DNA of 64,000 bases from Ornithodoros turicata (taxonomy: Eukaryota > Arthropoda > Arachnida > Ixodida > Argasidae), in the NCBI RefSeq assembly GCF_037126465.1, contig NW_026999318.1:2266447-2330446 (forward strand), written 5' to 3'. The translations under genes were made by a program, and so were the position numbers. How positions within the stretch are numbered: position 1 is the first letter of the stretch; every line of letters starts with the position of its first letter. Shown here in pieces: positions 50,790 to 61,130 of the stretch. Below the pieces are notes generated by a model. It made no database searches, was not told the DNA's origin, and saw only the letters and a program-made list of their open reading frames with translations.

Positions 50790-51301
50790 CGTTTTGCCCT
50801 TTTGCTCTTCGCATTCAAAAATTGTAAAACGTGGGAGTGCTTCCGCCAAGCTGGGGGAGGCTTTAAGGAAGTCATGCGAACACAAGATGCAGGAGAGTTT
50901 TTGTGCCCAGATAAAACAGTTGGTAGAAGGAGGTTACCCTGTGTGTTTGCTGTCCAGCATAGCCGAGAGCCTGCTACGGAAAGTAAAAGGGACCGAAAAG
51001 CACAGCAGAGAGCGACCTGATGGAAGACCTGTGAATATCCCATACTTGCATACCATATCGCACATCAAACATGTAGCAAGTAGGTATAGCGTTCCGGTCG
51101 TCCTTTCTGCACCTGTTAAGCTTAGGTCTTTGTGCAGAAAAATCAATAACCCCTCTAAGGCTGGTTGTAAAATCAAACATAGACAGAACTTGGTCCCATC
51201 TATGCAGCATGTTGTATACAAAATTCCCCTCACATGCGGGCGAGCGTATACGTTGGCCAAAGTGGCCGTTGTGTTAATACTCGGCTTCTAGAACACAGAT
51301 G
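50790..51301 (+). pseudogene. Penelope-like RT tail and GIY-YIG start
   Basis: The frame gives QIKQLVEGGYPVCLLSSIAE, RPVNIPYLHTISHIKHVASR and HVVYKIPLTCG. After a one-base shift it continues VYVGQSGRCVNTRLLEHRC, the GIY-YIG nuclease motif. The element is interrupted at 51301 exactly where a hAT-like end begins. It is fused in frame to the MULE half upstream, giving a misleading 371-codon open frame. Confidence 0.85.
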
Positions 51302-52019
51302 CAGAGCTGTACGTAACGCGTTACTCGGTAACGCGTTACTGTTTTTGTAACTAAGTAACGACTTAGTTACTTGCTAAAAAATATGACTAGGAACGTACTT
51401 AGTTACAAAAATTGGTAACGCGTTACTGCAAGTTACTCGTTCCTTTTCTTTTCCTTTTTGCTCACTGTCACCAACCACGGCCGCCAGTTGTGGTTTTTCC
51501 CGCGCGCATGGCGGTATTCCACGAGTCTCAAGCATGCGGAAAAATCTCCAGCGAAGAGAAAAGGATACCAGAGAGCAACGCCCTTCTCATTGCTCTATAG
51601 TGTCCACAGTGTTTCAGCACACTCAATGTGTTCCTTCTTTCAAATATTCACTGAGCACAGGGCGTCTAGTGCTTTGTCTCTCTGTCCCGTACTCGGAACT
51701 CATGTCAATGATCATGTGAAGGCCTCCTTGTGAATGAACTCCGTTTTTTTCTCCTGCAAATCCCTCTTACGTATCATCGCCTCCAACTCTGTTCTTCGTA
51801 TGGTGTACATTTAGTCTTGGGCTTATTAGAGGCAAGCCTGAGTCGACAGTATACATGAGACAATACAACGTACAAGACAACATATGTAGGCGATATAGAT
51901 AGGCGATGCTTTCGTATTTCTGCTGTCTGGTATGCAAATGTAACGTATTTAGTTACTATTTTTTCGAAGGAACGAGTAACGTATTTAGTTCCTTTTTTTG
52001 GGTAACGTGTACAGCTCTG
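51302..52019. mobile_element. hAT-like MITE rich in GTAACG repeats
   Basis: The ends are CAGAGCTGTACGTAACGCG and the complement of CAGAGCTGTACACGTTACC. Inside both ends are several GTAACGCGTTACT / TTAGTTAC units. An 8-bp target duplication is not evident (CACAGATG against GTTCCGTT), so either the right end is from another copy or the duplication has decayed. Confidence 0.7.
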
Positions 52020-52845
52020 GTTCCGTTAACGTTGTTCCAGTTGACATCGTTGAAGTTGATACTGCGAATTCGCACTGGTTAATGGCCTGACTCTCTCAAC
52101 TATTATAGCGTTAATTCGTTAAGATAATAGAGGCCATGTGCCCTTTTCCAAGTCGTACCCATCAAGAATTGAAAATTCACGCTTTTGCAACCCAAAACTG
52201 AAAGTAGCCTAACGAATTATTGCAGTCCCGATCTCTAGGGGAATCAACCAATAACCATACAAAACCACAGTCCATAGTCTTATTTGCGTTGTCGCTATAT
52301 TCTATTTTCGAAAATCACGACCATCAAGCAGGTACTCATTTCTTGAACAGAAGAGTAAGTTACAAAGAGACAGCTCTATTGGTTAGGTTCCAGGAGGATG
52401 TCTTTCACGGACATTAATAGCTTAGCGGATATTAATAGCAATGAGCTTAAATATCAAGAAAGACGATCTGAATCAGATAGAGTCCAGTCTCATGACGCAG
52501 CGGCTTTCTTCGACAGCGGTTTCAAGCGTGGGTTTCACATGCACCCTTTGGAACATGGTGAACCGGTGTAAAAACAGTGACATCTTCGTTTCTGTTACCA
52601 ACTGTCACCACAAGAGCTTTATTCTGATTTGTTAACAGGCTTTATCCGGCCAACGTTTGATCTGGTAGCGCTGGAAAGTCACGTAGAAAGTATAGCTGTC
52701 TCCTGTGAACCTGAGACATACATGAAATTCCTATCGCGCTGACCAAGACAATGGCGTCGCCTCTGCTATATTCAACAACCGATTTCCCTTGTTTGTAGAG
52801 ACATGTATGTCAGTCTCAGTTTGCTTCTGTACATATACTTATACA

Positions 52846-52992
52846 CAGGGGCGAATGTAGACCCTCGGTTTCGGAGCGGCGGTTTCTTTGTCGCAGCGCG
52901 TAGCGGGCGAGGGAAGAAAGGAAAATCCAAGGTATAAACTGGCGTTTTGGAGGGAAATCCTCCATCACCCCCCTTCCCCGCATCCGCCACTG
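52846..52992. mobile_element. short hAT-like MITE
   Basis: It starts CAGGGGCGAATGTAGACC and ends with the complement of CAGTGGCGGATGCGGGG. At 147 bp it is noncoding. CTTATACA and TACTTACA flank it and are only partly alike. Confidence 0.45.
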
Positions 52993-53193
52993 TACTTACA
53001 AGGCTGTCTGCTTGTTGGACGGCTGCATGTGGCCTTCGTGCATCCTCCTCAGGGAATGAATGCTGACGCTTCCCTAACAGCTACCGTGGAGAACGCATGA
53101 GAAACCACAGTCCTACATGTTTTGAGTCTCGCACCAGTTCATATCGTGGTCAGTGGTTCTGTCAAAATCTGAATTTGCTGTTTTATTTCTCAG

Positions 53194-53456
53194 GCATAGC
53201 CTCCGCAAAGACCGTACCCCAAGAAAATGGCATCGACAGAAAGGATGTCGATGCAGCTGTTGTGCCCGTGACAGCAGTGCCAAGACCTCCACCCTTGTCG
53301 CTAAGTCCTGGCACAGAAGGCACTGCCGAAGACCACGCGATCGGACTGGGTCACGATGAGTCAACCTACAGGAGACTGTGGTATCCGCCTGGCTTCGTCA
53401 TAAGGCCTGGTCCAAGACGTCCATGTTGGAGACGTAGATTTGGGTGTCGTGTATAA
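53194..53456 (+). CDS. terminal exon of a small, probably secreted protein with cationic Cys-X6-Cys tail
   Basis: The acceptor GTTTTATTTCTCAG enters in phase 1, and 87 codons follow to TAA. The start GIASAKTVPQ resembles residues just after a signal-peptide cut. The middle is acidic and then proline-rich (AVPRPPPLSLSPG). The end is RPGPRRPCWRRRFGCRV, a basic proline-rich lead followed by two cysteines six residues apart. The spacing is the same as in thanatin-type beta-hairpin antimicrobial peptides, which I note as resemblance only. AATAAA lies at 53853-53858. The upstream exon with the start codon was not found. Confidence 0.55.
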
Positions 53457-54289
53457 CATAAAGAACACTGGCGCTGGTGACTTCAGAACACGGTACTAGC
53501 CACCACTAGTATAGTTATCCGTAATCCGTAATCATTATTTATGCTCACCAACAGCTCATACCTTGGACTGTGTTGCACAGGTACAATTTACACAAATACG
53601 CATAAACAGCCAAATAATATCACATTTTGTCATCAAACTGCGTTCAAGTAAAGCCCTAAACAAGAACCAAAGCCACGAACTAGTAAAAGTCGTCATAATA
53701 ATAAAATTATAATTGCAGCACATATCGTACTGATTGTTATGTTAAGTGAGACAATTTTATGTAAAATAACTCGTTATATGTCCCAAACATTTTCGCACAT
53801 TGCCCTGTTCGTGCGATGTGACTGAAAAATTTGAGTTTGTCCGTAGAACACGAATAAAGTATTATGCACGCCATAAATGTCCGTCCTAGTCTCTGTTACT
53901 GAGAAAGAGCAGCGCGTGAAACATACCACGTGTACTACGTATGTATTTGTCCCTTCTATGTTGTTCCAGCCTCAGAACATCAGTTCTTTCATGTACTACG
54001 GACTCCACGAGAAAGGCAGAATGACTTGAACATATTCGTGACTAGCAGTGCTGTAGCCCAGAACGCACGAATACGTCATTATTGGCTAATATCAATGAAA
54101 AATCAACAGTGTTTGTTCGAGGCAAAGCTTTGTTTGAAGGTTTCTGTTTTCTTGAAACGTGCACATTCTTCAGAGCTAAGAAATGAGAAACAAACAGACC
54201 GGGCAATAGCAGGAAGCACGACGAGCAACTAAGGACCGAAACCAGAGTTGAACCTGAACCGAAACTGAACTGCATTGAACCCATACCAT

Positions 54290-54975
54290 CTTTCTTTTTT
54301 TTCTACTGCTAAACCGAACCGGAACAGGACCGAAATAAATCTAACGCGGTTGTTTGTTTGTTACGAGGCGTATAGAAGTTAGCCTTACTAAACTGCTTGC
54401 TACTGGCTCGCGAAACGGTTCAGAACAAATGTTTGCTCTATTAACAAGCCAGCCCCCACTGTTTCCATAGCAAAAAAAAAGTAACGGAGCTTCGATTGTT
54501 GTTCCACTTCGTTTTGAAAACCTTATTTCGAGACAAATTAAGTGCTCTCACGAATTAACGAGCCGAAACGCATATGAACGAGGGCTAAATACGGTACTGA
54601 AATCCTAAAATCCTTCCGTTCCTCTAGTCTGAAGAAGAGCCTTCGCTCGAAACGACACTCTCGAAACGACACTCATTGCTCCCCTCTTCGGTACATCAGT
54701 ACCCCCACCCCCACCCTCTTTTTTTTCGGTGTTTCAATGTGGCACTGTTTTTCTTACAGCGTACCTAGATCTAGAAGAACGTAGTGGGTTGAGTCAAGAT
54801 CCACTTTGCAAAAGTAACAACAAAAATATATAACACTGAATCCTTCCTTTAATTGATACAAGCTCCTAAAATTAAAGAACAGCTTCAGTAATTTATATTT
54901 TTGTTCTTACGCATACTAGATCTCATAGGAATTCCTTTCTTTTTTTTTTTTTTTTCTGGCAAACTTCAAATTCCG
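54290..54975. other. no gene; Penelope-style tail motif
   Basis: GTCTGAAGAAGAGCCTTCGC then TCGAAACGACACTC at 54628-54675 resembles the CTGAAGAAG...TCGAAACG tail near 60300-60375. Poly(T) runs occur at 54720 and 54935. Confidence 0.4.
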
Positions 54976-54980
54976 TAGAT

Positions 54981-55256
54981 CTAGGGAAATTTTCCTAGAG
55001 TTGGCAACACTGATTTTGTGTCATAACCGTTGTCGTCTATGTTGATTCGGTAGTTGGCTATTTCGACGTACGGTGGCGTCCTTATGACGGTACCTGCAGG
55101 CAATTCCCCGGACTCCGCCATGTTGACACCTGTGTACACCATCCTGGTGTACGGAAGCCCAATTTGCGTGGCGATGTTTATCTTGATACGCAAGGTTTGA
55201 TTTCCACGATTCGTCTGCAGCTTCAAATCCCGTGTAAAGGCGTTGTCGTGTACCAC
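54981..55256 (-). CDS. uncharacterised open frame, coding-like
   Basis: The minus-strand frame of 91 codons ends TAG at 54981-54983. It encodes LRIKINIATQIGLPYTRMVY, PPYVEIANYRINIDDNGYD and a short tail. Third-position use and lack of low-complexity make it look coding, but I recognise no family. A 40-bp part (YVEIANYRINID region, 55033-55075) is duplicated in inverse orientation at about 55425-55465. Confidence 0.3.
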   Translation of the reverse strand: MVHDNAFTRDLKLQTNRGNQTLRIKINIATQIGLPYTRMVYTGVNMAESGELPAGTVIRTPPYVEIANYRINIDDNGYDTKSVLPTLGKFP

Positions 55257-55621
55257 TTATATGTACTAATAATGATAATGTAGCACTCTATAGCAGAATC
55301 GCATTTTGTCAGACGCAATTCTATCTTCATACTCGAAAAGTAGATATGAACCGATAGGGGCACCACCGTTCTGGTGAAGCGATTATTAATATACAGCACT
55401 GGGCGAAGCGATAACAATGCCTCCGTGCGTCGAAACAGCCAACTACTGAATCACCATAGACAATGAAGGTGACGACACGAAATGGAACACGGGATTGCCA
55501 AACAAGCGTTGCTTTGCAACTGTCTTGCCTTGCTGTCTTGTCAGCTTACTGTGCTTGTCAGCTCTCTTGCTCTATCGCACGTAGTTGATACTTGTGCTTG
55601 ATTGTACTTTGCTCTTTAGCA

Positions 55622-55900
55622 ATGGATAGCTTCCTAGGCCGTGTCTACCGGATCGTATGCTTAACGCTAGCTACGTTCATTATCATCTGTGCTATATACG
55701 AAACTAACGTCGTATACCTCGTAGTATGGTGTACTTGCGCTATCGCTCTAGTGCTACTAGCCATATTGGACTACTGTTGTAGAGATAACGAGCTCTCCGA
55801 GGATCTTATCCCGCAGCTAACTGTAGATCACAGTGCGTCAGCGTATCCACCTAGTGGATGGGAGTCTTCTAACGCTAGCACTAGCATCACGATAGACTAA
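55622..55900 (+). CDS. small putative two-helix membrane protein
   Basis: ATG at 55622 opens a 92-residue frame. There is a short polar start (MDSFLGRVYR), two hydrophobic segments (about residues 10-27 and 30-50, ending LDYCCRDNE) and a Ser/Thr-rich acidic tail (ASTSITID). A longer in-frame start exists at 55592. It has no introns and no recognised family. An AT-rich simple-sequence tract follows directly. It may be a lineage-specific gene or part of an unrecognised element. Confidence 0.4.
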   Translation: MDSFLGRVYRIVCLTLATFIIICAIYETNVVYLVVWCTCAIALVLLAILDYCCRDNELSEDLIPQLTVDHSASAYPPSGWESSNASTSITID

Positions 55901-55904
55901 TGTC

Positions 55905-56670
55905 AAGTATTACTGCATAATACTACTGATACTACCATACTACTAATACTACCATAATAATGATATATAATACTATATGCTATATTATTACTATATGATA
56001 TATATTGCTATATATTCTCTACTATGCTATATATTATAGAATAATGTCTGATACTATAGGATATACGACTATATAATATGATAATTATGATAATATGCTA
56101 ACATATCCTCTGTGATAGTAATTATCACGACGGGCTCTTGTCTGATACTACAGGATACTGCAATGTAGTACTACAGGCATGTTGAGTCTAAGAACGGCAT
56201 TGTCAGTGCATCCTTTTTTCCCCATATTTAACTAACAGTATAAACATAGGTTTTGAAGTGATATATATAAATACATCCTTTAGCACCCGAGATGCCGTTC
56301 TTAGGTTCAAGACGACTATGCATATGCCAATTCCCTATTCCTATTTCTTGGTGGGTAAAGAGAACAACGAAACGCATATTTGCAGCATATACGCTGCTTG
56401 AGCTTATGGCTCAAATGCTGCTCTTGTTCTCTTCCACCAAGCCCCTTGAACACTGAATTTGGAACACTAAACTGAACACCTATGCAATATGAATAAGATA
56501 CCATGATGGCGTATTCGACATAAATATATATATATAAAATAATAAATAAATAATTGGGTGTTTACGTCGCGAGACAACTGAGATCATATATATATATATA
56601 TACAAAGCAACAAATATATAAAAACATATATGAATAATATGAATAAATAAAATATATATATCATAAACAA
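55905..56670. repeat. AT-rich simple sequence and small inverted repeat
   Basis: ACTACTAATACTACC and ATATATTA-type repeats run from 55905 to 56110. TTGAGTCTAAGAACGGCATTG at 56179-56200 is inverted at 56290-56312 with four changes, suggesting a small MITE. 56548-56592 is the inverted 3' end of the SINE family seen at 2549-2823. Confidence 0.6.
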
Positions 56671-57096
56671 CAACAACAAATAAATCGTGACTATGACCTG
56701 ATGGGGTGAGTCGCCACTACAGAGCAGTACACTACCCCATTACACGCGAAACATTAGATGTGAGATATGAGAATGAAGTTATGCTTATGTGCAAATACAT
56801 GAGCTCTCCTCCACTGGCTGAGCCGCGCTACGCCACAAAAAGAAAGGAATAATAATTAAAAAAACACACACACACATGAAAGAAGCACCAATGGTCATTG
56901 AGATGCAGAGGAGTACACTCTACAGAGTCCGGAGCAAAAGTGTAGAAACGAGGAACTCCATCATCAATCATCAGCAAGAACATCAGAAGACATGGACGGT
57001 GTTTCACATGGCTCTGACATGGGCCAAGAATTGCAGCCAGGTTGAACGTCTGTCGGCTAGCAGTATTCAGCTGAGCACAGAGTTGCCGCCCGTCTG

Positions 57097-57790
57097 TCAG
57101 GGCTCACATTCTGTAACGACTTGCTCTATGTTCGCTACGACGCCACATTTGGAGCATAGGCTGCTGTTACGGTATCCGATCCGGTACTTGAATTGCGGAG
57201 CGAAGGCTACGTTGAGACGAAGCCTGTGCAGGGGGGACGTAAAATAGCGTGGTAAACGGTCTGGGACTGAGAAAGACAAAGTTGGATCCACCGAATACAT
57301 GAGAGACCTGTCAGTGATGTCCCGACTCCACTGCTGGCGAGCTAGTGGCTGGATAACCTCAATCAAAAGTGATCTCCTGTCTCCTCTTGATAACAGTATT
57401 GGTACAGCCGTCCGAGACTGTCGGGCAGCCGTTGCCGCTCTGTCGGCCTCTTCGTTTTCGCTCAAACAGCAGTGACACGGGACCCACTGCAGGTATATAT
57501 GATGACCGTGATCGCATAGACGCTGAACTTGCGAGCTGTCCACGTATCCCCATGTTGATTATACATTGAAGAGCAGCCTTTTTATCTGAGTATACGACTC
57601 AGGTCCGCGAATCGTCACACGATGTCTTACGCTGAAACAACAGGATAGCATAGTAGCTCAGCCGAAGTTGATGATGTGCGGTGTGAGAGACTCTGTCCAT
57701 GCGACACATCGTCCGTTGGGATAACAAACGCAGACGATGAACATTCATGACTGGTGGATCCGTCATTGAAAACTGCAGCCAAACTGTTTC
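57097..57790 (-). pseudogene. LINE RNase H domain and C-terminus
   Basis: On the minus strand the RNase H domain begins near 57783 (AAVFNDGSTSHECSSSAFVI; SHRTSSTSAEL), continues after frameshifts with SDKKAALQCIINMG, and has YLQWVPCHCCLSENEEADRA at its end, including the NEEAD acid. The C-terminal part (DPTLSFSVPDRLPR, HRLRLNVAFAPQFKYRI, CSKCGVVANIEQVVTEC) is homologous to the fragment at 38120-38491. It stops at about 57097. Confidence 0.8.
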
Positions 57791-57935
57791 CTTGCTGAGT
57801 ATGAAATGTTGCTTCAGCTAGAGAAAGTTTCGTCTTGTTGGCCAGCCTCGGTCACGTTCGAATTTCATTGTCAGTAAATTAAAAATTTTCACCTTCAGTG
57901 ACTCGGTTTGAAAGTGTACCACACAGAAGGAAGAA

Positions 57936-57988
57936 AATCAAAAGACCGAAAAGTCGTAAAACCGAACTATCGAAAGGCCGAATTAGCA
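57936..57988 (+). repeat. AAAGACCGAA minisatellite, short copy
   Basis: AAAATCAAAAGACCGAAAAG, then AACCGAACTATCGAAAGGCC, with the same core as 49380-49512. Confidence 0.7.
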
Positions 57989-58075
57989 ACCAGGCGAGCC
58001 ACCGATAAATGAAAAGTTACAACCTACGTGTGACAATTCCACAAATTCGAGGTCAGGACAGGTAATGGGCAAATA

Positions 58076-58251
58076 CAGTCAAACTCCTTTATAGCGAACA
58101 CCTTTTTAACGAAAATACCACTACAGCAAATTTTTTTGCGGTCCCGCTGGATCCCTATAGGTCCAATAATGGACATCCTTTTTAACGAAAATACCTTTAC
58201 TGCAAAATTTTTTTGCTGTCCCCCGAGTTTCGTTGTAAAGGAGTTTGACTG
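58076..58251. mobile_element. Tigger/mariner-type MITE, 176 bp
   Basis: The ends CAGTCAAACTCCTTTATAGC and the complement of CAGTCAAACTCCTTTACAAC are flanked by TA (58074-58075 and 58252-58253). The interior has two copies of TTTTTAACGAAAATACC and AAATTTTTTTGC. Confidence 0.9.
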
Positions 58252-58438
58252 TATTCAGAAAAAGACCGAAATCACGGAGCCCGCGCTATGGGGTTATGCG
58301 GTTGTTGAATGTATTCGTATACCCCAATAAACCAGCAAGCAGGAATCGTCACCACTATCACTTCAATTAATTAGAATGTAAATTATCGACAACCCGCCTG
58401 CATCACGCAGTCGCATGTTATAACAACAACAACAAATA

Positions 58439-58516
58439 CGACGAGGTACGCAGACAAACAGGAGACGGGTGAACGTTCGACGTTCACCTGTCCCTTGTTC
58501 GTCTGTGTACCTCGTC
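58439..58516. repeat. hairpin with 37-bp imperfect stem
   Basis: The arms start CGACGAGGTACGCAGACAAA and its near-complement, with about six mismatches, around a 4-5-nt centre. The style is like a Penelope-type UTR end (see 60301-60365). Confidence 0.75.
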
Positions 58517-58689
58517 GCTGAGTTCTGCATAGTCATGTACCATCCGGCTCCTATGGTGCCTTAGTGTAATCCTTAGCTTGTTTGATGCAAGACCGCGTAC
58601 TTTCCACTATAGCAAGAACGTGTAGGGGTTGAAGACGTTCAAATAATTGAGACTGCACTTCCACTTGTAGGACAATTTGTAGCATCATC

Positions 58690-58805
58690 TTCTAAACTTC
58701 AGCGCTCGCTCGCGGCGCTAGACAGTCGCCTTTATTGCTTACCTACGGTTTTGGGTACGCGACCCCCGCATCAAAGCCAGTTTGGTCTCGTTCCTGCGTG
58801 AAATT
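58690..58805 (+). pseudogene. LINE C-terminal scrap
   Basis: LQRSLAALDSRLYCLPTVLG matches LSESLRQLDSRLFSLPKLLG of the copy at 38120-38491. Only about 35 codons remain. A 40-bp sequence ending in it (58651-58690) recurs as a direct repeat at 59093-59132. Confidence 0.7.
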
Positions 58806-59812
58806 GGTGATGACGACAAGTTTTGACTTTTCTGCCTCTGTTTCTGCTGTTTCCTTGTTTCTTTCATATGGGAATATGCATTAAACATGTTCTCCGTGTT
58901 TCTTTCTTTGACTTCTTCTAATTTCTTTTTCCTTTTTTTGTGCGTGTGTGACTGCCGTGACTCTGTGACTCTTCGTACCTGAGTGTGTGCACTCCAAGTG
59001 TCTATGTACGTTCATGTGCTCAGAGTTGTTCACGTGGTATGGAGTAGCCGACAATTTCTCCATGTTTTCCTTTTTTTTACTCACTAACTCCCGCACTTCC
59101 ACTTGTAGGTCAATTTGTGACATCATATACGTCAGCCATGTCGTCATCAGTTGATGAATAAAGTGGGAAAAACAACGCATGAAGTCTGACGCGAAGAAAT
59201 AGCGTATGCTACGTAAATCTCTTTTCCCAAGCTTCTGCAGCGATATGACAGGCACCTAATGCGGTCTTAGCGTGATCTCTTTATAGAAGGTATCAGCTGT
59301 ATTTCAGACAAGTAAACGTTTTGAGAACACACGAGCAATATTGACGGTAAATTGCAAAAAAAAAATCTCTTCGCGGAATGAACGGTGCCGTTACCTTGAC
59401 ATCAACACAGAGGAACGGGAGACATCCGTTGCGTCGTTTGTGATTTAGGATCAATAGAAAAAACGCGAAGCACGCTTTCCCTCCCATTCTCATGAAGGCC
59501 AACAGTGCGAAGCGCCCTCTCATTGGTCCGCCGCAAACAATTCGTCCAATCATCGCCGTAGGTTGTTTGAGGAGACCAATCCGAAGCCTCTCCGCATTGC
59601 AGGAGCAGGAACGCCTACAATGCGGTTCCTTTCGCTCACAGGTCACGGATGACGCAACATCCCGTTCCTGTCAAGGCAGCGGCGTCTTTCATTCGACAAG
59701 AATATTTATTTATTTATACTTATATATTTATTTATATATTTTGTTCTTGAGTGCCCCTTTAAGAGATCATCATGAAGCAAATGCACGGTGAAACTTTTAG
59801 GCCAAGTCTTCC

Positions 59813-60113
59813 ACCAGCTCGGATGGCGCAGCGGTAACGCGTGCGCTTGGAGACTGGGATGTCCGCGGTTCGAATCCGCGGGCCGGCTGTGCCGTCTGGG
59901 GTTTTTCCTGGGTTTCCCTCAGATGTGTAATAGGCGTATGCCGGCACAGTTCCCCTGAAGTCGGCCCATGGACGCAGCTATCCACTTCATCTTCCACTTC
60001 ACCCTTTCCTCTCCTCCTCTCCACCACCTTTCCCTTCCCGAGAAACATGCCGCCTAATCAGGCAGGCAGACCTCTCGAGTTCCTCCCAACGACACTCCTC
60101 CTCCTCCTCCTCC
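59813..60113 (+). mobile_element. intact tRNA-derived SINE with 12-bp target duplication
   Basis: The head holds A-box TGGCGCAGCGGTAACGCG and B-box GGTTCGAATCC. The body has GTTTTTCCTGGGTTTCCCTC and GCCGGCACAGTTCCCCTGAA, and the tail is (CTC)n. GCCAAGTCTTCC flanks it perfectly at 59801-59812 and 60114-60125. It is collinear with 11664-11995 (minus) and supplies the reference for the fragments at 4636 and 62126. It resembles tick Ruka SINEs, from memory. Confidence 0.92.
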
Positions 60114-60300
60114 GCCAAGTCTTCCTTTCTACTGAAAACTGTAGAGAGACCAAAAAATCAAGTCTTCCTGTCATTTCATAAAAGTGAACACCATCTTCCC
60201 CTCCATTTCAGATTCGTGTTCGGTGTGTCCGGTTCTTTCATCGAAGACTGGAGGATGCGATAATACAGAAAATAGAAAGACTGGTGTACTAAAGTGGGGA

Positions 60301-60365
60301 GGAAAGGATAAAGGATGACGTTTCGAGAGAAGCATTCTCTCGAAACGTCATCCTTTATCCTTTCC
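60301..60365. repeat. perfect hairpin, 31-bp stem, 3-nt loop
   Basis: GGAAAGGATAAAGGATGACG plus TTTCGAGAGAA, loop GCA, then the exact complement. The sequence GAAGG...TCGAAACGTC is followed by TTCAGG and T-rich sequence, like tails of Penelope-type elements. A perfect stem of this length implies a recent origin. Confidence 0.92.
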
Positions 60366-60999
60366 TTCTTCAGGTGTGTGTTGTGTTCTCCGTATTTTCT
60401 TTGTTTTTGTTTCGTGTTTCTTTGTTTTTGTTTGTTTTGTGTTTGTTTCTATGTTTCTTCGTTTGGGGTCTGGATAAATCACTGCTGTGCGGCGTTCGAC
60501 CCCTGCCCAAGAATTTAATAACTTTATATATATTATTTATAAAATTATAGATGGCGTTGGCTGTACTTTACATGCTGTTGGGGCTACCAGTTCTTCGTCC
60601 CTTGTTGGAATGCAGAGGGATGTTCAACAAAACTTGTGACCCCGTAGAGTGACAAAGTTCAGAAACGAGGTTACGTATTCAGGGATATCCCCCATACTTT
60701 CTCATGGCGGAGTCCACTGGTCGTTTGTAGGGCAGAAAACCTTACTCATGGTTTGAGTGTGCATGTATAGTGCTGCTCGTTCATTTCTTCACTTAACTCA
60801 CTGATATGCACTGCGCTGCACAAAAACGACCGTGGGAACTCGCCATCAGTAATTATTGTTCCGTATGTTGACCGATGGAGGACAACAGGCAGAGTTGGAA
60901 GACAGGGGTGGTGTCAACGTTGTATACTACGACGATTTCAGGGGAAACTCCGCTGACAAACAGTCTGTTGAAAAACATATGATAGAAAACCTCAAGCAA

Positions 61000-61062
61000 G
61001 GCAGCCGCCGATGGGATTCGAACCCAATACCTCTCAGACTTCAGCATGACCTTTGGACGCAT
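61000..61062 (-). repeat. tRNA-like SINE fragment
   Basis: On the minus strand AGAGGTATTGGGTTCGAATCCCATCGGCGG has a perfect T-arm/B-box. The remaining cloverleaf is not convincing. Confidence 0.5.
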
Positions 61063-61130
61063 GCTGTATGACTAATGTATAGAGAAACGGGGTAGTTGGT
61101 AAGTCATACTTTTTTAGTTTTTAGTTTGGT

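Noticed and set aside
50176..51291. A continuous 371-codon open frame as one gene
   Set aside because: It is a chance fusion: the first part is a frameshifted MULE core and the second is the end of a Penelope-like RT.
56876..57247. A 123-codon plus-strand open frame
   Set aside because: Its 3' part overlaps the antisense of the LINE C-terminus, and the rest has no domain.
61000..61062. A tRNA gene on the minus strand
   Set aside because: Only the T-arm region is convincing and no acceptor stem can be drawn.
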